This document shows positions 25,401-37,166 of a stretch of DNA of 64,000 nucleotides, in pieces; within the stretch, counting starts at the first letter, position 1, and every line of letters begins with the position of its first letter. The notes beneath the pieces were generated by a model. The model was not told where the DNA came from. It worked only from the letters and a program-made list of their open reading frames with translations, and ran no database searches. Origin of the DNA: Heliopora coerulea (lineage: Eukaryota > Cnidaria > Anthozoa > Scleralcyonacea > Helioporidae). The stretch lies in contig JASJOG010000074.1 in NCBI GenBank assembly GCA_030142905.1, forward strand, positions 1,074,001 through 1,138,000, in the 5' to 3' direction. A program made the translations under genes and the position numbers.

Positions 25401-28400
25401 GATCTCCTTATATAAATTGAATCGCAGTCAAGAAGTGTAGTTCTTTCTACGTTGAGCCCTGGCCGAAGCTTTGACACTGCTCTTAATCCAAAACTTAATT
25501 GTTAATGGTTGCATGAGAAAATAGGATTATGGTTTAATTCCCCGTCGAAAGACCCTGAAGTTGCGTTTTTCTCGGCTAGACTTTGTTAGGACTCACAGAA
25601 GGCCTTCCTTTCTTTGTTGTACAGAAATTTTCTTCCATTTCTGGAAATTTGTATTCCTTACCATTGAATATGTAATCTCTACGCATTATTTAATCTGAAA
25701 TGCTCTTTTTCAAATGATAAATAAGTGAATAGGTGAATGAATAAATGAATCGATAGGTAAATAAATAAATAAATAAATAGATGGGTAATTGAATAGATGA
25801 ATTAACAAACAAATGAATGAATGAATGAATGAAAGAAAGAGTGAAAGAAAGAGAGAAAGAAAGAAAGGTAAATAAATAAACAAACTAGATAAATAAATAA
25901 ATAAGTGGGTAATTAAATAGATGAATCAACAAACAAATGGATGAATGAATGAATGAATAAAAGAAAGAGTAAAAGAAAGAGAGAAAGAAAGAAAGGTAAA
26001 TAAATAAACAAACTAGATAAATAAATAAATAAACTAGATAAATAAATAAATAAACAAAAATAAACAAACCAGATAAATAAATAAACAAACAAACAAACAA
26101 ATCCCTTTTTCAACATCACTTCCCTGTTGGTTTTTCAGGTATGGGCGGGTTTACTTCCGTGTTTCTTCCCGAGAGCGGTGACTTCAAAGTTCATTTTAGA
26201 TTGCTACATCTCGATTATGCAATCACTCAGAAAACTCCTAAAAGTAAGTATTGACTAGGTTTTCAACAATAACAACAGTTTTGGAAAAGTCAAGTCATTT
26301 CATATGTTTATTTTCGACGGTATTTTACTGTGACAATCTCAAACTCATTAATAATTTATGAGCAAAACACAAAGGAAATCAGTACCGAGACGTAGTTTGG
26401 ATATCTGATTTTAATTAGCATAGAATTTCGTCAAATTTCAACCCGATTTTCTCTTCAAATACGGATTCGTTTGAGATGTAATAACATACACTCGAAAGTC
26501 GTGTTTCATCAGATATCCAAACACCGAGAAGTTGGTTAAAAAACTCGGCTATCACCTCGTTTTTCAATACACTTCCCGGTGTTTGGATATCTGATGAAAC
26601 ACTCTTTTTCGTGTATGATATATTACGTGAAAAATGCTAACAATTAACCATAAGAAAAAGCTTATACTCTCTCCGGTCTGTCCCCGATTTTTTAATCTTG
26701 CTCTGACTAACGCCAAACAATTTTGCTTTCACTAACGTCAGACGATTTTACTCGTCAAGGGAAGTCGTCTCAGACAGGAAAAGTTTAAATATTCCTTGAA
26801 GTTATTAAGGCGTTTTGAATTAGTTTTCGATTTTATACTTATGTGAATCGCAACTCGTTGAAATTTGTAGCGCAGCCGACGAAAATTGCTAATTTCACCT
26901 ACAACAAAACATCGGCTATCGAAATAAGACTAGGGAAAATCAACTGGCCATGGGGTACAGAGAATCCTTCTGACCAGGCGAACTGCAAGGACGATAATTA
27001 TGACTGCCCGAAGAATTTTGTCAAACACAGTAAGTTTCTTACTTTGTCTTGCTTGAGTATCGTTAAGTGATTTTGTTAGGAAGTAGGGAAAGGATGGAGT
27101 GACGATCGGTGGGAGGCAGAGAGCGAGAGAGAGAGGGAGGGAACGAGCGTGCGAGTGAGAAGGCAGCAAGAGAGGGACAATAGGAGAAGGGGCAGCAAGC
27201 AGTAGGGGAGATGGGGACAGCTTGGAAGGAGATCAGTGAGTGAGGAAACGGGCGAGGAAGCGGGTGATAGAACAGTGAAATAAGTGTTAGTGTAAATGTT
27301 TTCAGCTCACTCGCTATCAGAGGCTTTGAGCAGCCGATTTCTTCGAATTTCCAGGTTACCTTAATTACTCAACCTAAACTAGTTATGTTCACATTTTTTG
27401 TCATTAATTTCCCTTTCTATATTTCCTAACCCTTACAGTGAGAAAAGAGAGAGAGAGGAAGGAACGGAAAAGAGATGAGAAATATTGAGTTAGTTGGTTG
27501 GTTAGGTTGGGTTGGGTAGGATTGAGTTGGGTTGAATTGGTCTAGGTTGGATTGGGTTAGGTTGAATTGGGTTGGATTGATTTGTCTGATCTATCAATGT
27601 TTTTATTTTTTATAGCTTTTCTCCAAGTTGTGCTCATCGTTTTGTCAGTCGTTTTGTGCGTGATTTTCATTATCCTGGTAACTTTTATCACGAGGTACGC
27701 CGCAAAATTTTGTCTATCCCTAACGTGGATTTAGATTTGCACCTTAAAAGTGGTTTCATGCCATCTTGTTCTCTGTCCTCTCATTTACCAATCTATCACT
27801 CTATGGCACGCCATAACACTCCCATATCTTCTGTATCATTTTCAGACAATGGCGTCGGGAACAAGAACTCAAACGCTCTATTTGGCAAATAGATATCGTT
27901 GATATCGTGTTTGACCGAAAAGTCTCTACGGATTCCAAGTTCTCCGACGATAGTGGGGTAAGATGTCTTGCATGTATCATCTCTTGATTTAATGACATGG
28001 AAGGTGCATGTTCAAGTTATTTATGCACTGAATTTTAGGTTCGTTCTTTCCATGAGATGGAGCTTGATTTCTTATTACCAAGAGATAAACAGGTAAGTGG
28101 TGTTTCATCATAGATGAAAATGATTATGCTAATGATGCTGATCACTATCATGATAACGATTACCGTAACGATGTGGTAATAATGATAATGGCAATGATGA
28201 TAATAATAATGATAATTATACGATGATAATGATCGATAATGATGATAATGATAATGTTGATGATGTTGATAGTGATAATGACGATGATTATGATAATTAT
28301 AATGATAATATTAAGAGTGATGCTAATGATAATGGTGATAATGGGAATGATAATGCTAATGATAATTATGATCATGAGGATATTAAAGGTAATGATGATA

Positions 28401-31400
28401 GTGAGGATAGTGATTATGACGATGACAATGATAACAGATCTTAAAAGAAGACTGTTTCTATGCACGTGGTGAAGTACTACTTTCTGTAGTTATCTGACCT
28501 TGTGGTTGCAGTCAGACACTTGGAAAACTTATTCCCAAATGCGTTCAAACTCAGTTAAATCTTAAAATGATATTAACAGTGGTTATTACGATGATGATCC
28601 TGGTGAGCAAGAGAAGGATGATTGTTTGATCGCTTTCGGTTTTCTTTTCTTTGTTTACCCTCCAGGGCAGTTACAACGACAGTGAGTTACCTGACCTAAC
28701 AGAAGAAACGACTGAGTATCCCATGAAATCTTTTTCGGCGATACGAAATATGACAGGTAATTTCAAGGTAATGTTCGCGGGTACGTATGCATCTTTAGCC
28801 GTGTTTGATAATTCCGGACACATTCATTCTAGTTATTCTTTCAGGGTGATCGTGTCTTCGTCAAAATTTTCCCCAAAAATGTGGATATTTCACAGTCTTT
28901 ACAAAAAGAATTACGAATGGTAAGTGGTATTTTCAATGTGAGTGGTGGTGTTGATGATGTATTTTTGTTCTTTTTCTTGAAAATAATAACTTCAGAGCCT
29001 TGAAATAGCTGGAGGGTATGCAGATATTAATATATTTCCGATGAATATGAATTCTTGACAAGGCGCTTTTTGGCCTGGTCGACCACTTTTAACCTAGTTC
29101 CCCCACATCGGTTTTTCACCTCGTCTCTTTGAGTAATTCAATCCCGGTTGCATTTAGTTGCGTAATATTCATCATGAAAATTTGAACCCCTTTGTCGGTC
29201 TTGGAGTTGAGACGTCGCATTTATGGATTGTTATGCAGCTGGGAAGTAAAGGAACGTTGGAGGTATGTGCAGTTCAGAAATTCTTCTTGTTGGTAGAAAG
29301 ACAGTGGCTTAGGGGTCAGGGGATCGAGGCAACTCCCCCTCTCGACAAATTTCTTTGGCACATTCCTTCATCGGAAGACTGTCTAAGTTTAAACGATCAT
29401 AACCATAAGGTATACCCCTATGGAGGGCATCCTGGGGGATGATTGCTTCGTCAGCAAATTCGGGTCCGTTGTGGTCCTGTCAGGTAAGTCCGACTACACA
29501 GATGTTGACAGTATGAAGGAAGGTGAGGTGAGGTGAGGTGAGGTGAGGAGAGATGAAGTGAGGTGAGGTGAGAAGAGGAAAGGAAGGGAAGGAAAGGAAA
29601 AGAAAGGAAAAGAGAGTAAAAGAGAGTAAAGGAGGGTGATGTCAGGTGAGGTAAGGTAAGGCAAAGAAAACGAATTTATTCGAGGAGGGTGACCCATGAC
29701 TGTTACAGATAACAACTAGAAAATTGCTTCAGTGTCTCTGTGCTGTGATAGAAACATGAATGACGTCATTTCAACTGGAAAAATGCCTTGTGAATTGCAG
29801 GATTGCGTATTTGATTCCCAGCTGGACTGAAACTCCATTTTATGTCATTGAGTGCAATTGCCTTATTCACGTTTAAAATCTTCGTTTGTCGTTCACAATT
29901 TTTGTTAGGAAGTGCTTGCGAACCAAGATGTGACGTTAAACTACAGTTTTGTTTTGTCCCTGGTGTACGACATTGCGAAGGTAAGCATCAGTTGTAAGGA
30001 TACCAGCCAGTTTAATGAAGGAAATTTAGGCTTGTGGTGAACTGGTGTCATGTAGGAGTTGTACCTGTCTCATTATTACCTTGTCTGTCAAGAAAAGCGA
30101 CTGCATATAAATTGTTTGTCTGTCTGTCTGTCCCTTCCTACCTTCCTGTTCGTCTGTCTACCTGTTTGTCTGCCTTTCTGTCTGTCTGTCTGTCTGTCTG
30201 TCTGCCTGCCTCCGTTCGTCGACTGCTCACTTTAACCTCTTACTTTCATTCGGTATCCACAGGGAATGACATTTCTTCATAAAAGTGATATTAAATCACA
30301 CGGCAACATAAAATCCAGCAACTGCGTCATCGACAACAGATGGGTGTTGAAAATTACTGACTATGGTATACCCGAAATAAGGTCAAGGCAACTCAGATTC
30401 ACAAACCCTCAAGATGAAGATAAAAAATTTAAAGGTAGTTGACTGAGAAGCGTGCAACAAAAAAACCAACAATTTTCTCTGTAATAGCTGTATTCTGTCG
30501 TGTCACCATAATTATTTGATAACTCCAGAGCAAATGAGCAGTGGTCCGATCGCAAATAGTTGTAATTGTTGGCCGACATGAGAATACCATTCTAAATCAC
30601 ATTGGCCATCTTGTAGCCGACCGTTACAAACTGTCGGAAACAACTCGTAAACTTAAACTTTTTTTTTGACAATGCAATGATGGTTTGTGATATTGCATTC
30701 GTGGACTATTTGTGATGGACCTATGATCAATTGGCAGCTATTGTTGAAGGTCTACACTGTCATTAAGAGAAGGGTAGTACAACGATTTTGTCGCATATAC
30801 CCCCACCGATATGTGATAAATATGGACAAGTTACGAAACGTGGGCGAAGTATAAGTAAGGTAGCCCAGCAAAAAATGCACGGAGTAGATCTTTTGCAGTG
30901 CCTCTATTCCGTGCTTTTTTGATGGGTTATCTTGCTTATTTTTCGCTCACTGTTCTCGCATGGCTTATCAATCTCTGAAGTATTTTCGAAGCATAATTCA
31001 CAATCTTAATAAAATTAAAACATGTTCATTGAATAACTGGTTTTCATTTAGTTTTGTGAGGGAAGTACTCACACCTTCTCTGTTATTCCCTAATTCATTC
31101 ATAAAAATGGTCAGCTGTTACAAACCCTGTCACTGACTATTTCTTTTGTATTGTTTCAGATTTACTTTGGAGAGCTCCAGAGTTGCTGCGGCAAACTGAT
31201 CCTTCACCTCGCGGTACTCAAAAAGGAGATGTCTACAGTTTTGCCATCATCCTGGAAGAATTCCACACTCTTAAATCACCGTACTCGAACAGTCACATCC
31301 CTACTAGAGGTATTTTACTACTAATTCTTAGTCTTTCCGCCAGGCACTTTTCACATTTCTATCTCACCACAGAGACAACGTAAGCAATTTTCTATCTAAG

Positions 31401-34400
31401 AATTAACAGCTTTGCAAACAATTGTGTAGTTCTTATTTTCTCTCCACGATAGGCATAAACATATTCACTTGCCGTGAAGTTAAGAACAAATTAATTTGAT
31501 AATGATAGATCTTGGTAGTAGTATCATTGCCACTCAATATCTCCTGCTAAATCAATTTTTGTTTCTGTATTTTTTTTAGAAATTATCGATCGAATCGTAG
31601 ACGCAGAAGTTCCACCTTATCGTCCAGTGGTGATTGAACCGATAGAGAATGCCGAGAGCCTGTTAGGGTTAATGAAAGAATGCTGGAAAGAGACGCCTGA
31701 AGAAAGACCGTCGTTCGACGACGTAAAATATGAAGTAGAAAACCAGATGATACGAAGTGGATTGTAAGTCTTGATTGATATCACTGTCAAACAGTGTTTT
31801 TTGGCTCGTTCTTTGAGCTTTACGTGATATTTTCATTTGCTTTCACTTTTCTCGTCTTGTTAGAAAAACAGACATCTGCGACAACATGATCATGTTACTT
31901 GAGAATTACTCGAACGATTTGGAGAACGTCGTGTCCGAACGAACGAGCCAACTGCGAGATGAGAAGCACAAGACCGATGCCCTGCTAGATCGAATGTTGC
32001 CACGGTAAGTGAAAGCACATGCGGGACTTTTTCTTGAAGGTGTGGTTTCAAAATTAGGCTGTCTCGTTCCTTCAGAGATGTTTGGGTTTCTTCCTGCAAA
32101 TGTTTAAGATTCCTCTTGAAATTTGAGTCTCGCACGTTTGAAGTTTGAAGTTTGAACAGAATTTGATGAGGTTAAAGCATCATGCTCTGACCACTGAAGT
32201 ATAGAAAAGGAGATGGTCGGTGAAGGTTGAGGATGTGTACAACCTAGGCGTAGAATACGCATATGTTCAATCCATAAGCTGGTGGTGACCGGTGAGGCAC
32301 TCAAACCGAGATGCCATGAGCGACCTGCCGGGGAATGAACGGTACAAGTCAATATAGATAAACGCTGTCGTTATGTCTCGTCTATCCTGTAACCCAAGAA
32401 AATGGTTTCTGAGCCCCAGACAGCAATACTATTCAAGTTTATAAGCCTGTAAAACCTTCAAGTAATCGTCTCGATTTCTTAATTGTGCTTATCCTTGCCT
32501 TGTGTTTCTAATGCTCTTGCACTTATTTTTGCCTAGCCCCGTTGCAGAGCAGTTAAAGAAGGGCGAAAATGTGCAAGCCGAGAGTTTTTCAAGCGTCACC
32601 ATCTACTTCAGTGACATCGTTCAGTTCACAGCTTTATGTGCCGAAAGTACACCGATGGAGGTAAATGTCGTATCTCTAGAATATAAAAATATATAATATA
32701 ATATAATATAATATAATGTAATATAATATAATATAATATAATATAATATAATATAATATAATATAATATATATGTAGATTAATATAGAGATAATATATAT
32801 AGATAAAGATAATATATATAGATATAAAATAAGAGCTACTCTGGACTATCGGTCCGAGTGACTAACATGTCCGTTATCTCTGGTCATAGCAGAAGTAACT
32901 TGCTGGAGAACAACTATGTCATATCCACTCGTTCCGTAGGCAATTGATCCACCCTCCAACAAACCAAAAACTGAGATGTTATGATTACATGGCCAGGAAC
33001 TTGAAGTGTTCTGCACGGGAAATCAATCTGACCAGCTGTTGTATTGCGAACTGAAAAGGCGTGCTGCATCCCAAAAATACCCATAAGTTACCATGGTATC
33101 AGTCTTTTCACTTCACCTTTGGTCATTGACCTCTGAGTAGTGACTCCTGTGTTCAGAACACGATTATAGCTAACTGTGGAGCTCGATGTTACAGGTTGCA
33201 TTGTAAACCGACTGAACTGAGACAATGAAACTCTAGTGTGCGATGTCTTTCAATCGGTTCTTTTTCAGGTAGTAGATCTTCTCAACGATTTGTATTTGTT
33301 ATTCGACGACATTATTATGGATTACAGTGTCTATAAGGTTAGATATCATGGTTTGGTTAATTATACAAATTTAGTGTAATTATACCGGGTGATTATCGAA
33401 AATTCCGCGTGGTGATTGGCCAAAAATTACGTCATGTTTCTCGATAATCACCTACTGGTGATGATACAATCACTGGTGTAAGTATATTAAAACAATTACT
33501 CGCCTCAGGCTCAGTCAACATTGTGGAATAATCTTCGCTTTGTTCCTACTTGTTTTATCAGGTTGAAACCATTGGTGATGCCTACATGGTTGTGTCTGGA
33601 CTACCAATGAGAAACGGTAAGCTTCACGCCTCGGAAATTTGTTGCATGGCGCTAGAAATCCTGGATAATGTGGTCAACTTCAAAGTAAAACACAAACCAG
33701 ATCACGAGCTGCAGGTCAGGATCGGAATCCACACAGGTATGATTCTTTCACTGCCATTTTTTAGTATTGTGTTCTCTTTTTTATTTATTTATTATTTTTT
33801 TTTTTTTGTTACTCGATTGTTTGTCTTCCTTCAAACACCCAGGGCAAAACGCGTGCAAAATACAAAATGTAAACTTAATATTTGCTAACTACGAATTAAA
33901 GTGGACATACCCGAACCGTCTTCAAGTCTCATATCCGTGAAATTAATAACGACGAAATTGCTTGTTCACATACATTTATTACATACATACATTCAAATAT
34001 TACCGTTTACATTCGTCTTGTTTTCACTTAAATCTTAAGTCTTCAAGATGTTGTTTTTCGGAGTTTGTTTCTTGCTCTACATACATTTGTATTATGCGCA
34101 TTTTGGAGTCCTATCAATCTTCTTTGCTATTGATAAAGTCTTAAGTCTCTAAAACGTGCTTCAACTAAAGCAGCAAGTCGAAGTTATATTTGCTTCAACT
34201 CATTTTGAACAAGGAAAAAATTCATTGTTAGAAACTGTCAAACTGATCGAACTGCTGACGTTTGTCGATGAATTGAGATCTATTTTTCTAGCTAATTGGT
34301 ACCCAGGCCTCGTTAGTATTAAGAACTTTTTTTCAGGAAAGGGCAATCCAGACACCATTTGTAAAATGTTTCCGGACCCACTTTTTCATCAAGCTGTTTT

Positions 34401-35793
34401 ACGGACGAATATAAATCCGAGCGTCGCTTTTGTCATATCAGTTAAATCTACTTTTAATTCGCAGGTCTACCCTTGAAGATGGTGCAAAACTTAGGCATGA
34501 CTTCCGAACATCGCTTTACAACTCAGGCAACTTTATTTGCCCGTAATGTGGGAAAAGCAGCCACGTGTTTCAATATTTGTTGAAACCCTTTGCTTGTTTG
34601 GGCAAAATGTATCATGGAAAGCAATTTTCTTCCACTTAACTTTGAACCAACGAGTGTTAGCTAAAGTTGAGCTACAATGTTCGAGCGTTTAACCCGAGTT
34701 TAATCCAGTCTTCATTAGCTCAAATTTCCTTTGTATTTATCTTTACAGGTCCCGTTGTTGCCGGTGTCGTCGGCATGACAATGCCGAGGTACTGCTTGTT
34801 TGGAGATACTGTGAACACCGCTTCTCGAATGGAATCGAATGGGGAAGGTAATATTTTGTGTAAAACGAATTTATTTTGCCTTCGTTGTAATAAATAAGTA
34901 ACTGCGTGGCTCTGTCTTTAAATGAAGACTTAATTTCTGTCATCGTGAAACGTTGTTAACACCCGTGAAATGAAACCTCAATTTTATTTGTCCTTGTGCG
35001 ATTAATACCTCCCTTCCTTTTGTATCGTGATCCACAGGTAGGCGGACATCCCGAGCCCGCTGCGGGCACGAACTCACCCATCGTATCCCCCTCCCTACGG
35101 GGATATTATACGAGCGTTTTTGCACCCTGTGCAAGGTAGTATTTGCGCAATCCGCGTGATAATTCTATGGTATAAACCAACGTATCGAGCCTGTTATAGT
35201 ATTGACCATCTCCTTAAAATTCACTTATAGTTTAAACTCACAGACGTCTGTTTTCTTGTTTCCTGTTTCACTTGCAGCGTTACGTATTCACATTAGCGAA
35301 TCTACTAAAAATATCCTTGAAGAACTGGGTGGTTTTCATGTGCGTCAAAGACCGGAACAGGTCTACCTTAAGGTCAGTCTACAGGATTGTATGTGATGAG
35401 AAAAAATCAGCGTTCTGCTATAATTGAGAAATCGATGTTGAAGGTAGAAAACCATTCAATGAAGGTTCTTACTCAAAGCGCTTTGTGACCAAAGAGTAAG
35501 TCTTTATTTGACTGAATTGTAACATAGGAAGAATAACATGCATGATATATGCTGAGTACATAAGCGAAACTCGTTAACTTGTTTTGGGGTTTATTTGCTA
35601 ACTGTAGGGCAAAGGTAACTGCACAACGTACTGGCTGCAAGGGGCATCACCAGACGTTCCACGTTGTCCAAGAAAATTGAGCAAGAAAGCCTTAAAACCG
35701 TTGTTCCAAAACCCGAACTCGAGAAAAATGTCTGCTCCATTTCGTTCTCGGAAGAAGACACAGACTTCTATTCCGCGTGCTTCAATTGCCTAA
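16270..35793 (+). CDS. Receptor-type guanylate cyclase, 23 exons, about 1156 aa
   Basis: Exons: 16270-16635, 21707-22067, 23444-23778, 24964-25114, 26139-26243, 26871-27029, 27616-27694, 27846-27957, 28039-28092, 28666-28767, 28845-28919, 29158-29262, 29909-29980, 30263-30434, 31160-31309, 31580-31763, 31864-32004, 32537-32660, 33269-33337, 33562-33736, 34749-34847, 35278-35372, 35608-35793. The joined length is 3471 bp and every intron phase matches. Residues 1-17 form a signal peptide. About 20-485 is an ANF-receptor ligand domain, about 495-517 the single membrane helix, about 575-855 a kinase-homology domain, and 860-905 a signalling-helix linker. About 910-1100 is the cyclase, ending [14 protein letters not shown]. 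The protein would make cGMP from GTP at the plasma membrane in response to an extracellular ligand, as natriuretic-peptide-receptor-like cyclases do. HGNIKSSN replaces HRD, so the kinase domain is a pseudokinase. Guanine-specifying Glu (VETIGDAYM) and Cys (RYCLFGD) are present, as are NTASRME transition-state residues. Oddity: DIVQFT where DIVGFT is usual. The ligand is unknown. Confidence 0.93.
16645..17125. repeat. Foldback/MITE-like element next to the exon 1 donor of the cyclase gene
   Basis: Inverted copies of GTTTCATCAGATATCC and CTCGGT/CTTCAAGGTG-like segments lie around a duplicated GAGCTGGGCTCTCATCTTCA. The right part (about 16980-17125) matches the inverse of 26340-26480, and the hairpin text matches 26500-26625. 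It starts about 9 bp after the exon 1 donor. Confidence 0.6.
17349..17560. repeat. Inverted repeat with hammerhead-like centre
   Basis: AAAGGACAAAACACAGACCG and AATGTCATCTTGT in the left arm return inverted in the right arm (CAAGATGACATT, CGGTCTGTGTTTTATCCTTT). Between them the minus strand reads TGATGACTCTGAAATAGAGC followed by CGAAAT, which resembles a hammerhead core with a 4 bp stem II. It lies in intron 1 of the cyclase gene. Confidence 0.5.
17930..18391. mobile_element. MITE with GCTACGTTTACA terminal inverted repeats
   Basis: The left end reads AGCTACGTTTACATTAG and the right end TAGTGTAAACGTAGCC, with GAATCCGGA-like subterminal motifs inside. There is no transposase. The 118-codon minus frame inside shows no domain and is taken as chance. 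Confidence 0.65.
18595..18933 (-). repeat. SINE-like family S1, copy 2
   Basis: It aligns along about 335 bp with 62275-62606. Shared stretches include CAGTTTTAAT, TTTATTTATACTGG and GGAGGAAACCGGAGTACCCGG. Read on the minus strand, the head is tRNA-like, with box A-type and box B-type motifs near 18850-18930. Confidence 0.7.
18944..21027. mobile_element. TIR element with CGCTACTTTCGG subterminal arrays, host to a nested retrotransposon
   Basis: The left end reads CCGTAGGACTCCAAAAGTAA. The right end inverted reads CCGTAGAATTCCGAAAGGGA, giving imperfect terminal inverted repeats. Several copies of (G)CCGCTACTTTCGG or CGTTACTTTCGG lie just inside each end (18964-19055 and 20930-21005), all in one direction. 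No transposase frame was recognised. The CR1-like copy at 19255-20565 lies inside it. The whole structure is in intron 1 of the cyclase gene. Confidence 0.6.
19255..20565 (-). mobile_element. CR1/L2-like non-LTR retrotransposon, 5'-truncated, RT frame 20565-19525
   Basis: The 346-codon minus frame holds RT motifs [20 protein letters not shown] and [10 protein letters not shown], with the catalytic YADD. The thumb and C-terminal tail follow ([24 protein letters not shown]). The RT N-terminus and the endonuclease are missing: upstream, an in-frame stop and unrelated text begin at about 20590, so the copy is truncated and not autonomous. The 3' UTR contains an (ACT)n tract at about 19378-19410 and ends with the family sequence (CACGCCCCT, AAATCAGCTT) and a short TGTC tail near 19255-19275. 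Confidence 0.85.
21455..21575 (+). repeat. SINE-like family S1, partial copy 3
   Basis: Only the body remains (GGGTACTCCGCTTTCCTCCT, then GACCCATGAGGGGTGGCCC). It stops about 130 bp before cyclase exon 2. Confidence 0.6.
22123..22240. repeat. Hairpin element with AGCTTTAATCTCAGAAAA arms
   Basis: GACAGATGAACGTTCATCAA and AATCTCAGAAAACG return inverted (CGTTTTTCTGAGGTT, GACGAACGTTCATCTGTC). It is related to the hairpin at 50808-50925. It lies just after the exon 2 donor of the cyclase gene. Confidence 0.65.
23001..23410. mobile_element. Foldback MITE of about 410 bp in the cyclase gene
   Basis: The arms are nearly complementary over most of their length. GCTGTTCATTACCAGAAA starts the left arm and TTTCTGGTAATGAACAGC ends the right. 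TCTATAGCGCCAACAGACGA returns as its inverse near 23260-23285. It ends 33 bp before cyclase exon 3. It has no coding capacity; the start of the 154-codon frame at 23344 is element sequence fused to the real exon. Confidence 0.8.
24520..24700 (+). repeat. Dispersed repeat family R2, copy 1
   Basis: It shares diverged but ordered text with 55865-56030. Both have GATTTTACA/GATTTCACA, then ACACCCGAAATCT or ACACCCAAAATCT, then AACTTTTCT and a closing GTCNACCACAA-like stretch. Confidence 0.5.
25730..26105. repeat. AAAT/GAAT/GAAA-rich minisatellite with about 124 bp period
   Basis: Blocks of (AAAT)n, (GAAT)n and (GAAA)n repeat in the same order. GGGTAATTGAATAGATGAAT near 25783 returns as GGGTAATTAAATAGATGAAT near 25907. 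The array ends about 33 bp before cyclase exon 5. The minus-strand frames of tyrosine, leucine and phenylalanine across it are artefacts. Confidence 0.85.
26340..26640. repeat. Foldback/MITE-like element, second copy of the family at 16645-17125
   Basis: ATGAGCAAAACACAAAGGAA, CAGTACCGAGACGTAGTTTG and the hairpin pair around GTTTCATCAGATATCCAAAC are shared with 16645-17125 in opposite orientation. A related left end (ATGAGGAAAACACAAAAG) appears at 56490. Confidence 0.65.
26690..26790. repeat. Dispersed repeat family R1, copy 2
   Basis: It contains TAACGTCAGACGATTTTACT followed by CGTCAAGGGAAGT, matching 3350-3440. It lies in a cyclase intron, about 80 bp before exon 6. Confidence 0.55.
27095..27590. 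repeat. Low-complexity GAGA and GGTTGGGTT tracts
   Basis: GAGAGA-rich text at about 27115-27270 and degenerate GGTTGGGTT units at about 27495-27585, all in the intron before the membrane-helix exon of the cyclase gene. Confidence 0.7.
28100..28440. repeat. GATAAT/GATGAT microsatellite
   Basis: A trinucleotide-type array of GAT and AAT units in a cyclase intron. Frames of up to 101 codons on both strands are low-complexity artefacts. Confidence 0.85.
29515..29665. repeat. Purine tract, GGTGA and GGAAA units
   Basis: GGTGAGGTGAGG runs pass into AGGAAAGGAA runs. It lies in an intron of the cyclase gene. Confidence 0.75.
30110..30210. repeat. CTGT microsatellite
   Basis: (CTGT)n interrupted by CTAC and CTTC variants, in a cyclase intron about 50 bp before exon 14. 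Confidence 0.75.
32685..32830. repeat. AATAT pentanucleotide array
   Basis: (AATAT)n passing into ATATAGAT text. It starts about 25 bp after the donor of cyclase exon 18. Confidence 0.8.
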
Positions 35794-36359
35794 TGGCGGA
35801 ATTCTAGACCTCGGAAGGTTAACTGTAGTAGTGAACTACCAGTTTCTGGTTTTAAAAAGGGAAATATTGCCTATTACCGAATGATCGCCGAGGAAGAAGA
35901 ATACGGTGGAGGTCCTTCGTGCTACATGGAGTTACCTCCCCGGCCCCTTGCTGGCGCTGGGAACTCATTGCCGAGCCAGCACCTATCCCTTGAAGTGCGA
36001 TGGAGCGATAAAAAGGAGAATTCGCTGCTTTCCTTACCGGGTTGATCACGTTTCAGTGGTCAAACCGAAATCAACTAAAGCACATAGATAGTCGACTCTA
36101 TGAATCGAGGAACTTTTGTCACGCAGTTGGCGTAGTGAATCGAGATTGGTCTAATGGCATTCAGACATTCAAGACTTGTTTATCAAGTTGATTATTTAAA
36201 AAGATAACACAAAGACAATTTTTGTGCTTGCTTTGTTAACTCAGTTGTTTGAGTAAATTACTTAGAAAGAGAACGACTACATGACAGTTTCTTTTTACGG
36301 CGTTTGAAAGTGAAATGGCGCACGCTGCCCTGAGCAGTTTCTGTCGTCGTAGAGGTTTT
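35794..36359. other. 3' flank of the cyclase gene
   Basis: Likely 3' UTR and intergenic sequence, with no further gene recognised. Confidence 0.45.
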
Positions 36360-36474
36360 TGGGTATGTATGTGTACATGTATATGTACAGATATTTGTAT
36401 ATGTATATGTGTATGTGTATGTGTATATGTAAATTTATATGTATATGTATGTATATATACGTTATATAATATGC

Positions 36475-36517
<43 letters not shown>

Positions 36518-36550
36518 GAATATATATGAATATATATATACATGTACATA
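36360..36550. repeat. TGTATA/TACATA and AT microsatellite
   Basis: Alternating purine-pyrimidine units end directly against the left inverted repeat of the Penelope-like element. A similar AT array (39200-39255) lies at its right edge. Confidence 0.8.
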
Positions 36551-36639
36551 CAATACAATCAGTTTCTATATTGACTTTATGTAGAGTGCTCAATATCTTG
36601 TAAGATAGAGCAGATAAATGAAATGAATAAGCTTAAAAT

Positions 36640-36698
36640 TCTGGGTTGTTACTCAGAGTTTCACGTCTCTTTGGACGATCATCAGACAACTGTCCAGA
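36640..36698 (-). ncRNA. Hammerhead ribozyme, left copy
   Basis: An exact inverse copy of the right-hand ribozyme at 39055-39113, in the left inverted repeat of the Penelope-like element. All core and helix bases are the same, so both could fold, but from opposite strands. Confidence 0.75.
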
Positions 36699-37166
36699 TC
36701 CCGATTTAGTTATTCTTTTATACAGTCTCGTACGCCATCAGGTAAAAATAGTCGGGTGATCTCATTGCCGTGCGTCAACGGGGTGTGCTAATTTTGTTAA
36801 TGAGGAATTTATTCCTGTGTCGGCATGTTGAGAATATTTCAGTTCGCTTATTTAGTAGGTTCTTTTTGTCGGCTTTCGTAATAAACAACTTCTCTTCGAG
36901 GCAAGCGACCTATATGTCGACGATAGAATCGAAACCATGGCCAGAAAGCCAGCTTTCATTTCACTGAAAGACCACAAAGAAAATTTTGAAAACAACACGA
37001 AGTGCCGTCTGATCAACCCAGCCAAGTCTGATCTCGGTAAGGTCAGCAAAGTCATCCTTGACCGCATGAACACATCCATCCGAGCAAGCACAGGCGTTAA
37101 CCAATGGAGAAATTCAACTTCAGTCACCGAGTGGTTTAACAAGATCAGCGAAAAATCCCTACACAC

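Noticed and set aside
28160..28472. Frames of 73-101 codons on both strands
   Set aside because: They consist of Ile/Met or Asp/Asn runs from a GATAAT microsatellite.
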